Below, piece by piece: positions 36,147 through 44,936 of a stretch of DNA of 64,000 nucleotides. The stretch spans positions 5,704,001 through 5,768,000 of the forward strand of contig NZ_CP043661.1 in NCBI RefSeq assembly GCF_014217565.1, written 5' to 3'. This DNA is from Kribbella qitaiheensis. Lineage in GTDB: Bacteria > Actinomycetota > Actinomycetes > Propionibacteriales > Kribbellaceae. Position 1 is the stretch's first letter; each line of letters begins with the position of its first letter. The translations under genes and the position numbers were made by a program. The notes below the pieces were generated by a model, which was given only the letters and a program-made list of their open reading frames with translations, was not told where the DNA came from and ran no database searches.

Positions 36147-36977
36147 ATGCCCGACGCCGCCAAATCCCCCAGTTCCGTTCCCGTTGGCATCGATACCAGC
36201 CGGGCCAGCATCGCCCGCGTCTACGACGCGTTCTTGGGTGGTAAGGACAACTTCGAGATCGATCGCGAGGTGCTGCGGCAGGTGGCCACGGTTGCCCCGC
36301 AGGTGACCGACCTCGCCTGGTCGAACCGGAACTTCCTGGTCCGCGCCTGCAGGTTCCTGGCCGGCCAGGCGGGCATCACGCAGTACCTCGACTGTGGCTC
36401 CGGTCTGCCGACCGCGGAGAACACCCACCAGATCGTGCAGCGGCTGCAGCCGGACGCGAAGGTGCTGTACATCGACAACGACCCGGTGGTGCTCGCGCAC
36501 GGCCGCGCGCTGCTGGAGGAGAACGAGAACACGCTCTTCATCAGTGCCGACATCTTCGAGCCCGAGAAGGTGCTCGCCCTCCCGGAGGTGCGGAAGTTCC
36601 TCGACTTCTCCCAGCCGATCGCGCTGATCCAGAACGGCACCCTGCACCACTACCTGGGCGACGACGCCCCCGAGTTGATGCAGACCTACACCGACGCCCT
36701 GGCCCCCGGCTCGTACGTCGTGATCTCGCATTTCCTCGACCCGGAGACGCCCGAGCACGCCAAGACCGCCCGGGCGCTGGAGGAGCGGTTCACGCACAGC
36801 CCGATGGGGTCCGGCCTGTTCCGTCCGTACGACCAGATCAAGGCGATGTTCAACGACCTCGAAATGGTCACCCCTGGTCTGGTGCTGTGCGACGAATGGT
36901 GGCCGGACGGCCCCCGCATCGCGCCGCTCAGCCAGATCGAGGAGTGCATCGCCGGCGGAATCGGCCGCAAAGCCTGA
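36147..36977 (+). CDS. SAM-dependent methyltransferase, DUF574 (SCO0408-like) family
   Basis: 276 residues from the ATG at 36147. The family signature is near the N-terminus: GIDTSRASIARVYDAFLGGKDNFEID (D-x-S-x-P/A-S-I-A-R-x-Y-D-x-x-L-G-G-K-D/N). It is followed by RACRFLAGQAGITQYLDCGSGLPT, VLYIDNDPVVLAHGRALL, and QPIALIQNGTLHHYLGDD. These methyltransferases are abundant and nearly always beside XRE-DUF5753 genes in actinomycetes; their substrates are largely unknown. A strong terminator follows. Confidence 0.92.
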   Translation: MPDAAKSPSSVPVGIDTSRASIARVYDAFLGGKDNFEIDREVLRQVATVAPQVTDLAWSNRNFLVRACRFLAGQAGITQYLDCGSGLPTAENTHQIVQRLQPDAKVLYIDNDPVVLAHGRALLEENENTLFISADIFEPEKVLALPEVRKFLDFSQPIALIQNGTLHHYLGDDAPELMQTYTDALAPGSYVVISHFLDPETPEHAKTARALEERFTHSPMGSGLFRPYDQIKAMFNDLEMVTPGLVLCDEWWPDGPRIAPLSQIEECIAGGIGRKA

Positions 36978-36987
36978 TCCCCACCAG

Positions 36988-37020
36988 AAGCCGCGACCAA
37001 CACCTGTTGGTCGCGGCTTT
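36988..37020. terminator. Bidirectional terminator hairpin
   Basis: AAGCCGCGACCAA (36988-37000) pairs perfectly with TTGGTCGCGGCTT (37007-37019) around a 6-nt loop. It lies between the convergent DUF574 and cupin-regulator genes. Confidence 0.85.
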
Positions 37021-37575
37021 CAGCTGTACTGCGAGAGCAGGACGGCGGTGGTGTTCTCCTCCAGGGCCTGGAAGACGTGGGCGATGTCGCCGGGATAGGC
37101 GATGTAGTCGCCTGGATGGAGCTCTACCGGATCTTCTGCCGGGCCGACCAGGGCGCGGCCGGTGCTGAGCACGACGTGCTCCACGATTCCCGGCATGTGC
37201 GGGTCGGACTCCCGGCCGGGGGCCGGGCGCAACGACGATCCGGTAGACGTCGCGGCGCGCGTTGGGCGGGCAGGACGCGACCAGGGTCGCGCTGTAGTCG
37301 CCGTGTTCGGAGTACACGGCCGGCCCTTCGTCGGCGCGGATCACGTGCACCCGGGGCTTCGGCGGATCGACCAACTGGCCGAACTGGATGTCGAGAGCAA
37401 CGCAGAGCGCCCACAGGGTCTCCACGCTCGGGTTCCCGGTGCCGGACTCCAGTTGCGACAGCGTGGACTTGGCGACGCCCGCGCGTTTCGCCACCTCGGT
37501 CAGGGACAGGCCGGTCCGGGCCCGTTCGCGGCGTAGCGATGAGGCGATCACGTCCAGTGGTGCCTTCGTGTCCAT
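37020..37575 (-). CDS. XRE-cupin transcriptional regulator, interrupted by a +1 frameshift
   Basis: N-terminal XRE domain from the ATG at 37575 (or 37590): SSLRRERARTGLSLTEVAKR, AGVAKSTLSQLESGTGNPSV. The C-terminal cupin (GIVEHVVLSTGRALVG, ELHPGDYIAYPGDIAHVFQA) is in another frame. Removing one base from the 5-base run at 37218-37222 joins them as VVAPGPGRESDPHMPGIVEH and gives 184 residues, the usual size. Divergent from azlCD, which it probably regulates in response to an amino acid. Two GTTCG-N6-CGAAC boxes lie between. Confidence 0.85.
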
Positions 37576-37600
37576 CGGCGTTCGCTCCATCGGTCCATCC

Positions 37601-37664
37601 GTTCGACTTGACGAACAAGTCGCTGAGTGTTCATCATAAAACCCATGCGTTCGATATGGCGAAC
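37601..37664. promoter_or_regulatory. Paired operator boxes GTTCG-N6-CGAAC at azlC
   Basis: GTTCGACTTGACGAAC at 37601-37616 and GTTCGATATGGCGAAC at 37649-37664, 48 bp apart. The first contains TTGACG, a possible -35 for azlC. The second covers codons 2-7 of azlC. Probable binding sites of the divergent XRE-cupin regulator. Confidence 0.72.
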
Positions 37665-38358
37665 CCTTCAGCAGAGTCTCGACAAGGGACTGGCGCGAGA
37701 CATCGCGCTGGTCTGCCTGGCCGATGGTGTGGTCGGCCTTTCGTACGGCGCGATCAGCGTCGGTGGGGGACTCGACCTCTGGGTTCCGGTACTGCTGTCC
37801 GTGGTCGTGTTCGCCGGGGCGTCGCAGTTCCTGTTCGTCGGGATCGTCGCCGCCGGCGGCAGCCCGATCGCGGCCACCATCGCGGGCCTGCTGGTGAACA
37901 GCCGGCACGTGGCCTTCGGGTTGGCCGTCAGCGACGTGATCGGGGCCGGCTGGAAACGGCTCCCGGGCAGTCATCTGATGACGGACGAGAACGTTGCCTT
38001 CGCCCTCGGCCAGGATGAGCTGAAGCGGAAGCGCGCTGCCTACTGGATCTGCGGAATCGGCATCTTCATCTGCTGGAACCTAGGCGTCCTGGCCGGCGGT
38101 CAGATCGGCTCGGTGATCACCGACACGGACGTGTTCGGCCTCGACGCCGCCTTCCCCGCAGTACTGCTCGCCCTTGTTCTTCCTTCCCTGCGGGACAAAT
38201 CGACCCGTACCGCGGCGGTGGCGGGCGTCGTCGTCGCGCTCGCGGTGACGCCGTTCCTCCCGGCTGGTCTACCGGTGTTGCTGGCCCTGGTGGGCCTGGT
38301 GTTCTACCGAACCGAGCAGTCCCCGAAGAAGTTGCCTGAGGCAAAGGTGGTCGTGTGA
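37645..38358 (+). CDS. azlC: AzlC family branched-chain amino acid exporter, large subunit
   Basis: 237 residues from the ATG at 37645; an in-frame ATG at 37627 is less likely because it would leave little room for the promoter. AzlC features: RDIALVCLADGVVGLSYGAI, VFAGASQFLFVGIVAAGGSP, LLVNSRHVAFGLAVSD and HLMTDENVAFAL, with about seven membrane segments. With AzlD it exports branched-chain amino acids (as BrnFE does). The stop overlaps the azlD start (GTGA). Divergent from an XRE-cupin regulator, the standard layout. Confidence 0.9.
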   Translation: MRSIWRTLQQSLDKGLARDIALVCLADGVVGLSYGAISVGGGLDLWVPVLLSVVVFAGASQFLFVGIVAAGGSPIAATIAGLLVNSRHVAFGLAVSDVIGAGWKRLPGSHLMTDENVAFALGQDELKRKRAAYWICGIGIFICWNLGVLAGGQIGSVITDTDVFGLDAAFPAVLLALVLPSLRDKSTRTAAVAGVVVALAVTPFLPAGLPVLLALVGLVFYRTEQSPKKLPEAKVVV

Positions 38359-38678
38359 GCAATCCCGGGTTGGTGCTGATCGGCGTACTGGTCCTTGCGG
38401 TTGGGACCTTCTCGCTGCGGATCGCTGGGCCGCTGCTGCGCACGCGGTTCGAGCTGCCGGCGCGGATGGAGAAGGTGATGGCGGCTGCGGCCGTGGTACT
38501 GCTAGCAGCGCTGGTCGCGACGGCCGCATTGACCGATGGACATGGCGCCGCGGGGATCGCGCGGCCGGCCGGTGTACTGGTCGGCGGAGTGCTTGCCTTG
38601 CGCAAGGTTCCGTTCATTCTGGTGGTCGTCGCCGCGGCTGCGACCGCGGCCGGGTTACGACTCGTCGGCGTACGGTGA
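38355..38678 (+). CDS. azlD: AzlD family branched-chain amino acid exporter, small subunit
   Basis: 107 residues, GTG start overlapping azlC by 4 nt. Four short hydrophobic segments; the family motif is FSLRIAGPLLRTRFELPARMEKVM near residues 15-38. Partner of AzlC. Followed by a strong terminator at 38693-38737. Confidence 0.9.
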   Translation: MSNPGLVLIGVLVLAVGTFSLRIAGPLLRTRFELPARMEKVMAAAAVVLLAALVATAALTDGHGAAGIARPAGVLVGGVLALRKVPFILVVVAAAATAAGLRLVGVR

Positions 38679-38692
38679 TTTCTCGTCAAAGC

Positions 38693-38737
38693 AAAACGGA
38701 CCGGCGCGAGAGGCAGTCTCGAGCCGGTCCGTTTTTT
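38693..38737. terminator. Rho-independent bidirectional terminator
   Basis: AAAACGGACCGGC (38693-38705), then CGAGA, pairs with TCTCG then GCCGGTCCGTTTT, ending in a run of T. A-tract on one side and T-tract on the other serve both the azlCD operon and the convergent spermidine-synthase-like gene. The clearest intrinsic terminator in the window. Confidence 0.93.
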
Positions 38738-38741
38738 GGAT

Positions 38742-40829
38742 CTAGCTGGTTGCGCCGGCCGCTGTCTTCGGTCGGAGCAGGAAGGCGCCGAGGTACAGCA
38801 CGGCGGCGATGATCAGCAGCCCGTGGAAGCCGATCAGCAGGCCGGCGTACTCAAGGCAGCCGCCCAGCATCGCGCCGAGCAGGTTGGCGCCGAAGCTGGC
38901 GGTGCCGTCCGCGGTGTCGGTGAACCGCTTCGCGAAGATCACGTTCGCGGCGAAGATCGGGGTGAACGCGATCAGCACCGCGACCAGGACCCGCAATCCG
39001 ACCGGCATCGAGAGCAGCCAGCTGTCCGGGAAGACCCAGCTCAGCAGCAATCCCGCGAACAGGACGACGAACATCACTTTGATCGGTGGTGTCTTGAACC
39101 GTCTCGTGACTTCGACGGCCGCTAGCACCGCCACCAGCACGCCAGCGAAGACGATTGCGTTCACCACCCAGGTAGTACCGAACAGCAGGGCGAACCCGGT
39201 GATGCTCTTCGTCTCCAGCAGCATGAAGCCCGCGCCGAGCAGGAACAGGTCGGTGTAGGGCTGCATCCGCCGGTACGACGAACCGCCGCCCGCGATGCCG
39301 ACGCCGATCAGTCCGGCGAGCAGCACCAGCCCGATCGTGACCAGGTACAGCGATGGGATCCGGTCGGTGAACAGGTACAGGAACGGCCGGTTGTCGGTGG
39401 CCGGCGGCGGGGTGATCGCGGTCGGCCCGGCCCAGACGGTCTCACAGGTCTGGTCAGCCTCGGTGAGACCGACCGTGACCACGGCCTGCTGCAGGCCGTC
39501 GCCGACCTTGTCCACGCACGGCTTGTGTCCGAAGGCCTCCTGCGCCGTCGAGGCGAGCCGGTCGATCAGCCAGGTCTCGCGGTAGTAGTTGTACATCGCG
39601 AACGCGCCACCCGGTTTCAGGTGCTTGCGGGCGCTCTCGAAGGCCTGCTGGGTGAACAGGTAGCTCTCCAGCCGCAGCGAGCTCGCGCCGTTCACCAGCG
39701 TCAGCGAGTCCGGCAGCGCCAGCAGGATCAGGTCGTACTTCTTGTCGGTCCGGGACAGGAACGCCCGGCCGTCGTCGATGTGCGAGCTCACCCGCGGGTC
39801 CTGGTACGGGTGGTCCGGGTTCTTCGCCTTGCCGATGTCGCGGATCCGCGGGTCGATCTCGACCGCGTCCACGTGCTCGGCGCCCTTCTTCAGCGCGATC
39901 GCGACGTCCGAGCCCGAGCCGGCGCCGATGATCAGGACGTTTTTCGGTGCCTTGCCCGCGTTCGCACGGTCATAGGGCAGTCCGTACTGCGGCTCCCACT
40001 GCAACCGGGCATCGGCCGGGATCGCCTGCTGATGCGGTACGCCGTTCACCGTGATCGTGAGAAGCGGCACGCCCTTCCACTCGAACCCGGCGGTCTGCAC
40101 CTTGTAGTACGGCGACCAACTGTTGTCCGGCTTCGTCGACTCGTGGAACAGCACGCCCACCATCACCAGCATCGGGGCGAGTACGAGCGCGGCGCTCAGC
40201 ACCGTCGCGGTCATCTTCCGCTGGCCACCAGCGGTCGGCACCATCAGCGCCACGAACATCACCGTGACGATCGCGCCCCACCAGATCGGCGGTGCGCCGA
40301 GGAACGACAGCGCGGTGAAGCTGATGATCCCGATCAGGCTGCCGATCAGATCGAACCGGTACGCCGTGAGGCGCGGCAGGTCGGCGAAGCACCGGCCGAC
40401 CAACTCAGCGGGCCCGGCCAGCACCACGGCCGCGGCGATGAAGATGATCGGCAGGATCACCCAGACCGGCGGGCCGGTGGTGTTCAGGCTGGTGAAGTAG
40501 ATGACGCTGGACGAGCTGCCCCGGTTGACCGTCACCGGCTTCCACGCGATCACCGCGACCAGCAGGCCGAGCATCAGCGGGGAGTAGTACGGCAGCCGCT
40601 TCGCCCGGCCGGACCGCAGGATCCCGATCCCGATGCCGAGGAACGAGCCGAGCAGCACGAAGTTCGAGAAGTAGCTCAGGTGCACGACATTGGAGCCGGT
40701 CCAGCGGATCAGCGCGAGCTCGAGGAAGAGCATCAGCGCGCTGGCCGCGACCAGGCGGGGTTTCACCCCCAGCGGGTGCTGCCACTTGTCAGGGGTTGCT
40801 TGGCGGGGCGTGGAAGAGTCGACTGCCAT
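38742..40829 (-). CDS. Spermidine synthase-like membrane protein (methyltransferase-fold domain flanked by TM bundles)
   Basis: About 695 residues from the ATG at 40829; a start at 40865 (MPDTPNQ) is possible. N-terminal bundle of about seven transmembrane helices starting PRLVAASALMLFLELALIRW. A central spermidine-synthase-like domain follows: KNVLIIGAGSGSDVAIALKK, VDAVEIDPRIRDIGK, DDGRAFLSRTDKKYDLILLALPDS. It ends with a second bundle of about seven helices. Such fused proteins are common in actinobacteria and probably do not make spermidine; the role is unknown. Longer in-frame extension runs through a hairpin repeat and is rejected. Confidence 0.82.
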   Translation of the reverse strand: MAVDSSTPRQATPDKWQHPLGVKPRLVAASALMLFLELALIRWTGSNVVHLSYFSNFVLLGSFLGIGIGILRSGRAKRLPYYSPLMLGLLVAVIAWKPVTVNRGSSSSVIYFTSLNTTGPPVWVILPIIFIAAAVVLAGPAELVGRCFADLPRLTAYRFDLIGSLIGIISFTALSFLGAPPIWWGAIVTVMFVALMVPTAGGQRKMTATVLSAALVLAPMLVMVGVLFHESTKPDNSWSPYYKVQTAGFEWKGVPLLTITVNGVPHQQAIPADARLQWEPQYGLPYDRANAGKAPKNVLIIGAGSGSDVAIALKKGAEHVDAVEIDPRIRDIGKAKNPDHPYQDPRVSSHIDDGRAFLSRTDKKYDLILLALPDSLTLVNGASSLRLESYLFTQQAFESARKHLKPGGAFAMYNYYRETWLIDRLASTAQEAFGHKPCVDKVGDGLQQAVVTVGLTEADQTCETVWAGPTAITPPPATDNRPFLYLFTDRIPSLYLVTIGLVLLAGLIGVGIAGGGSSYRRMQPYTDLFLLGAGFMLLETKSITGFALLFGTTWVVNAIVFAGVLVAVLAAVEVTRRFKTPPIKVMFVVLFAGLLLSWVFPDSWLLSMPVGLRVLVAVLIAFTPIFAANVIFAKRFTDTADGTASFGANLLGAMLGGCLEYAGLLIGFHGLLIIAAVLYLGAFLLRPKTAAGATS

Positions 40830-40941
40830 GGGCGGGGACGTTACCTGATTCGGTGTGTCAGGCATCACCCCAGCACGGAATCCAGCGCCTTCGTCACCCG
40901 GCGTACGCAGTACGGCCTGTGCACGAGCCGCCACCGAGAGC

Positions 40942-40990
40942 TTACGTCCGAAGAAGTGGAGGGACGTGCACTCCACTTCTTCGGACGTAA
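40942..40990. repeat. 49-bp hairpin element, copy B (TTRCGTCCGAA family)
   Basis: TTACGTCCGAAGAAGTGGAG (40942-40961) pairs perfectly over 20 bp with 40971-40990 around a 9-nt loop. It starts 48 bp after the secreted-protease stop on the minus strand. Same outer sequence as copies at 9324 and 61479. Confidence 0.85.
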
Positions 40991-41038
40991 CGGAGCGGCG
41001 CGGACGGCGGGGGCGGTCGCCGTTCGTGCCGGTGTCGG

Positions 41039-41917
41039 TCAGCGCCGGGCGGGCTTGACCAGTTGGCAGCCGGACTTGTTCAGGTCGATCGTGCGGGTGG
41101 CGGTCAGGCAGGTGTAGAACCACCAGGTCTGCTCGCCGTACGCCGCGCCCTGGTCGACGGTGACGTTGCCGTTCGCATCGACCTCACACGGGTTGTTCAC
41201 CGTGCAGCGCTCGCCGTCCTCGTTACCGGTGTTGTTGATGCCGATCACCTCGCCGTTGCTGGTGCTGACGATCGGCGAGCCCGAGGTGCCGCCGATGGTC
41301 TCGCAGCCCGGCTGCAGGTACTTGATCGAGTTCTGCCAGGTCCAGTTGCCCTCCCGCAGTCGCGGGATGGTGGCCTGCACCGAGCAGGTGTAGATCCGCT
41401 TCCAGTAGCCGGAGACGACGGCCATCCCGGCGCCGTCGGCCGGGCCCTGCTTGGCCAGCGTGAGCGGGGTGACGTTCAGCCGGGACTTGATCGAGGCGTA
41501 GGACTCGTTCACCTCGTACAGGATGACGTCGGTCTTGGTCATCGTGCCGTAGAGGATCCGGGTCGCGCGGACCGTGCCGGCGTTGCTGGAGCTCGGCCGC
41601 AGCAGGGTGATCTGCCGGGTGGAGGACTTGTTCACCAGGACCTGGCCGGGGCTCAGGAACCCGTTTTCGTAGCAGTGGCCGTTGGTGAGTACGAGTGCCT
41701 TGTCGGTCGACACCGATTCGGCGTACCGGACTAGCGAAGCGGAGCAGTTGCTGAGGGCGGCGATACCGGTGAAGTCGGCGCCTGGTGCGGCGAGCCGGGG
41801 TGCTGCTGTCTTCGGCGCGGCCGCGGTAGCAGCCTGCATGGCGAACGCCTGGCTGCCACAGAGCAGCAGGGCACTGACCGCGACGGTGGTCGCAGCAACG
41901 GAACGGAACAGTCTCAT
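41039..41917 (-). CDS. Secreted trypsin-like serine protease
   Basis: 292 residues from the ATG at 41917. A Sec signal peptide (FRSVAATTVAVSALLLCGSQ, probable cleavage after AFA) and an Ala/Pro-rich linker precede a chymotrypsin-fold domain. The catalytic triad is His81 (LTNGHC), Asp130 (TKTDVILYEV) and Ser212 (GGTSGSPIV). Several cysteines suggest disulfides. Extracellular; substrate unknown. Similar proteins are frequent in soil actinomycetes. Confidence 0.87.
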   Translation of the reverse strand: MRLFRSVAATTVAVSALLLCGSQAFAMQAATAAAPKTAAPRLAAPGADFTGIAALSNCSASLVRYAESVSTDKALVLTNGHCYENGFLSPGQVLVNKSSTRQITLLRPSSSNAGTVRATRILYGTMTKTDVILYEVNESYASIKSRLNVTPLTLAKQGPADGAGMAVVSGYWKRIYTCSVQATIPRLREGNWTWQNSIKYLQPGCETIGGTSGSPIVSTSNGEVIGINNTGNEDGERCTVNNPCEVDANGNVTVDQGAAYGEQTWWFYTCLTATRTIDLNKSGCQLVKPARR

Positions 41918-42329
41918 GGGCGGTTTCCTGTCCTCACGGCGGAGCTTGCAAAGGGGGCGGAGCAAGCAGGGCGTAATCACCCCAGGACTCTTCGTATCGG
42001 ACAACCGGCCCGCGGAGCATCACAACTGGATGAAAATCTGCTGGAATCAGCAGAGTGAAGGGTTAACCTGCGCTTCCGGCGAGCAGGCCCTGCGTGCTGT
42101 CGGTGGGTGCTCGTCCTGTTACTGTTCGTTTCCGAACCCGCCCGCCTCGAACCATGCCACCGCCCGGTACGTCGTACCTGATGACCGGTGGGTACAAGAG
42201 GCAGGGCGGCGCGCCTGATTTCGGCGACCGTCCGGCCATGGCCATACTGAACGGCGCGCGACGTGCGGCTACGGGGGCCGTCCCGGTCGAGGATCGGCAG
42301 CCGCGCCGTACGGAGAACGGAAGGACGAC
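41918..42329. promoter_or_regulatory. Divergent intergenic region between protease and LCP genes
   Basis: 412 bp, no convincing ORF. It contains a hairpin or operator-like palindrome, TCTGCTGGAATCAGCAGA at 42037-42054. The stretch at 42025-42070 is AT-richer than its surroundings and is a plausible promoter area. The LCP gene has GGAAGGA before its ATG. Confidence 0.45.
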
Positions 42330-43790
42330 ATGCCGCAGGAGAAGCCAGACCTGCGCAACCTCGCCGAACCGGTGCGATTCAAACGCGCTTTGACGTTGTT
42401 GCTGATGACCTTGATCGTGCCCGGATCCGCGCAGATCGCGGCCGGCAGCAAACGAGCCGGGCGCTGGGCCTGGCGGGTGATCTTCGGCATCGTCGCGATC
42501 ATCGTCTTCCTGCTCGTGCTGTCGCTGGTCTGGCGGTCGGGCACGATCAACCTGCTGGTCTCACCGAAGACGCTGCGGCTGGTCCAGGTGCTGCTGATCC
42601 TGCTGGCGATCGGCTGGGCGGCGTTGTTCGTCGACGCGTACCGGCTCGGCCGGCCGCTGACGCTGGAGAAGAACCATCGGCTGACCGCGAGCATCATCGA
42701 CGGCGTACTGGTGGTGCTGGTGATGAGCGTGCTGATCTACGGCAGCACGATCGTGTCGGCGCAGCGGGACTTCGTCGCGAGCGTGTTCGGCAACGGGGTG
42801 AAGTCGAAGGCGGACAAGGGCCGCTACAACATCCTGCTGCTCGGCGGCGACTCCGGCGCTGACCGGATCGGCACCCGGCCGGACAGCATCACGATGGCGT
42901 CGGTGGATGCCGATACCGGCCGGACCGTGCTGATCGGCCTGCCGCGGAACATGGCGAAGATCCCGTTCCCGGCCGGCACCGAGATGGCCAAGCAGTTCCC
43001 GCACGGCTTCGAATGGAAGAACTGCGGCCACGACTGCTATCTGAACGGCGTCTACACCTGGGCGATGGGCCACAAGCAGTTCTTCCCGGGCGTCAAGGAG
43101 CCCGGCCTGCTCGCCACCTCGCAGGCGGCCGAGGGCATCACCGGGATGAAGGTCAACTACTACGTACTGATCGACATCGCCGGTTTCCAGCACCTGCTGG
43201 ACGCGGTCGGCGGGGTCACCGTCGACGTCGGCAAGAAGGTTCCGATCGGCGGGATCGGCGGGCCGATCAAGGGATACATCCAGCCGGGGAAGAACCAGCA
43301 TCTGGACGGGTACCATGCCATGTGGTTCGCGCGGTCCCGGGCGGGGGCCAGCGACTACGAACGGATGACCCGGCAGAAATGCGTGATGACGGCGATGCTG
43401 AACCAGTTGTCACCCCAGAAGGTGCTGACCAAGTTCCAGGCGATCGCCTCGGCCAGCAAACAGGTGGTGCAGACGAACATTCCGGCCGGTGAGCTCGGTA
43501 CCTTCACCGATCTCGCGCTGGACTCGAAGAAGCTGCCGGTGTCAAGCTTCTCGCCGGTCCCGCCGCTGATCCACACCGGCGATCCGGACTTCGACCTGGT
43601 GCGTACGAAGGTCGCCGAGGCGATCAGTAAGTCCGAAGCGCTGGACAAGGCGGCCTCGGACGGCAACGGTAAGAAGGCGAACACTCCGAGTAAGGCACCA
43701 TCGAAACCCAGTACGCCGGCCAAACCCTCCGGCAGCCCGTCCAAACCCAGCACCGACGTCGACGACGTCGCTTCGATCTGTAAGGCCTGA
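42330..43790 (+). CDS. LytR-CpsA-Psr (LCP) family protein
   Basis: 486 residues. Four hydrophobic segments in the first 145 residues, then the LCP domain: YNILLLGGDSGADRIGTRPDSITMASVDADTGRTVLIGLPRNM, and the lipid-binding arginine region YHAMWFARSRAGASDYERMTRQK. The C-terminal tail is Pro/Ser/Lys-rich and disordered. LCP enzymes transfer polymers (teichoic acid, arabinogalactan, capsule) from lipid carriers to peptidoglycan. The four-helix N-terminus is longer than the single anchor usual for the family. A GT2 gene follows after 7 nt. Confidence 0.92.
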   Translation: MPQEKPDLRNLAEPVRFKRALTLLLMTLIVPGSAQIAAGSKRAGRWAWRVIFGIVAIIVFLLVLSLVWRSGTINLLVSPKTLRLVQVLLILLAIGWAALFVDAYRLGRPLTLEKNHRLTASIIDGVLVVLVMSVLIYGSTIVSAQRDFVASVFGNGVKSKADKGRYNILLLGGDSGADRIGTRPDSITMASVDADTGRTVLIGLPRNMAKIPFPAGTEMAKQFPHGFEWKNCGHDCYLNGVYTWAMGHKQFFPGVKEPGLLATSQAAEGITGMKVNYYVLIDIAGFQHLLDAVGGVTVDVGKKVPIGGIGGPIKGYIQPGKNQHLDGYHAMWFARSRAGASDYERMTRQKCVMTAMLNQLSPQKVLTKFQAIASASKQVVQTNIPAGELGTFTDLALDSKKLPVSSFSPVPPLIHTGDPDFDLVRTKVAEAISKSEALDKAASDGNGKKANTPSKAPSKPSTPAKPSGSPSKPSTDVDDVASICKA

Positions 43791-43797
43791 CCTGACC

Positions 43798-44826
43798 ATG
43801 GCTTTGTCCCACTGGCCCGCGGTGTCCGTCGTGATGCCGGTCCTGAACGAGGAACGTCACCTCGAGGAAGCGGTCGGCCGCGTCCTCGACCAGGAGTATC
43901 CCGGCGAGCTGGAGGTGGTACTGGCGATCGGTCCGAGCAAGGACCGGACCGAGGAGATCGCCGACCGGCTGGCTGATGCCGACAAGCGCATCACGATCGT
44001 GCCGAATCCGACCGGCAAGACGCCCGCCGGGCTGAACACCGGGATCTCCCACGCCCGCCACGACATCGTCGTACGGGTCGACGGCCACGGCGTCCTGACC
44101 CAGGGCTACATCACCCGGGCCGTCGAGGTGCTCACCGAGAGCGGAGCCGACAACGTCGGCGGCGTGATGGCGGCCGAAGGCCGGACGTCGTTCGAGATGG
44201 CCGTCGCCTGCGCCTACCGGTCGCGGCTCGGCCTGGGCGCGTCGACCTTCCACCAGGGCGGCAAGGCCGGTCCTGCGGACACGGTCTACCTGGGTGTCTT
44301 CCGCCGTACCGCGCTGGAGCGCGTCGGTGGCTTCGACGAGTCGATGCACCGGGCCCAGGACTGGGAGCTGAACTACCGGATCCGCAAGACGGGCGGGCTG
44401 ATCTGGTTCAGCCCCGACCTGTCGGTGACGTACCGGCCGCGCTCCTCGCTGGCCGAGGTGGCGAGGCAGTTCTTCCACACCGGCCAGTGGCGCCGCGAGG
44501 TGATCCGCAGGCACCCGGAGACCGCCAACAAGCGCTACCTGGCCCCACCGGTCGCAGTCGGCCTGCTCGCCCTCGGCACTGTGCTGGGCATTATCGGGCT
44601 GGCGACAGGGGTGAGCTGGCTCGACGTCGGCTTCCTGGCGCCGCTCGGCTACGCGCTCCTACTCCTGGCAGGCTCCGCTATGGAAGGCCGCTACCTGCCC
44701 TGGAAGGCCCTTTTCTGGCTGCCCTTGGTCTGCGCCACCATGCATGTCGCCTGGGGCCTCGGCTTCATCATCGGCCTCCAGGAACGCCCCGCCGGCCCAG
44801 CGGTCGCTTCCCCCGGAACGGCCTAG
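43798..44826 (+). CDS. Glycosyltransferase family 2 with C-terminal membrane segments
   Basis: 342 residues. GT-A fold: VSVVMPVLNEERHLEEAVGRVLDQEYPG, then AIGPSKDRTEEI; the DxD-type site appears as RVDGHG near 94-99. GGFDESMHRAQDWELNYRIRKTGG is the typical ED-containing acceptor region. Three hydrophobic helices at the C-terminus anchor it. Probably adds sugars to a lipid-linked envelope polymer; it is 7 nt downstream of the LCP gene. Confidence 0.9.
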   Translation: MALSHWPAVSVVMPVLNEERHLEEAVGRVLDQEYPGELEVVLAIGPSKDRTEEIADRLADADKRITIVPNPTGKTPAGLNTGISHARHDIVVRVDGHGVLTQGYITRAVEVLTESGADNVGGVMAAEGRTSFEMAVACAYRSRLGLGASTFHQGGKAGPADTVYLGVFRRTALERVGGFDESMHRAQDWELNYRIRKTGGLIWFSPDLSVTYRPRSSLAEVARQFFHTGQWRREVIRRHPETANKRYLAPPVAVGLLALGTVLGIIGLATGVSWLDVGFLAPLGYALLLLAGSAMEGRYLPWKALFWLPLVCATMHVAWGLGFIIGLQERPAGPAVASPGTA

Positions 44827-44911
44827 CGGTCACCAGCGGAGGCGTACCCCGTCCATCGGCCAACCTCCGAGGCTAGGCCAGCCAAGCCCTCCGTACTACG
44901 CCAACCAGCGT

Positions 44912-44925
44912 CCCGCAGTACGGGC
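44912..44925 (-). terminator. Short hairpin after the VOC gene (GCCCG-TACTG-CGGG type)
   Basis: Read on the minus strand GCCCGTACTGCGGG, starting 11 nt after the VOC gene stop. The same hairpin recurs at 51988-52002 and 62801-62815, each just after a gene. Confidence 0.45.
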
Positions 44926-44936
44926 CGGGCGAGCGC

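Noticed and set aside
40830..41123. Upstream extension of the spermidine-synthase-like protein
   Set aside because: It passes through the hairpin repeat and is low-complexity; starts at 40829 or 40865 are more plausible.
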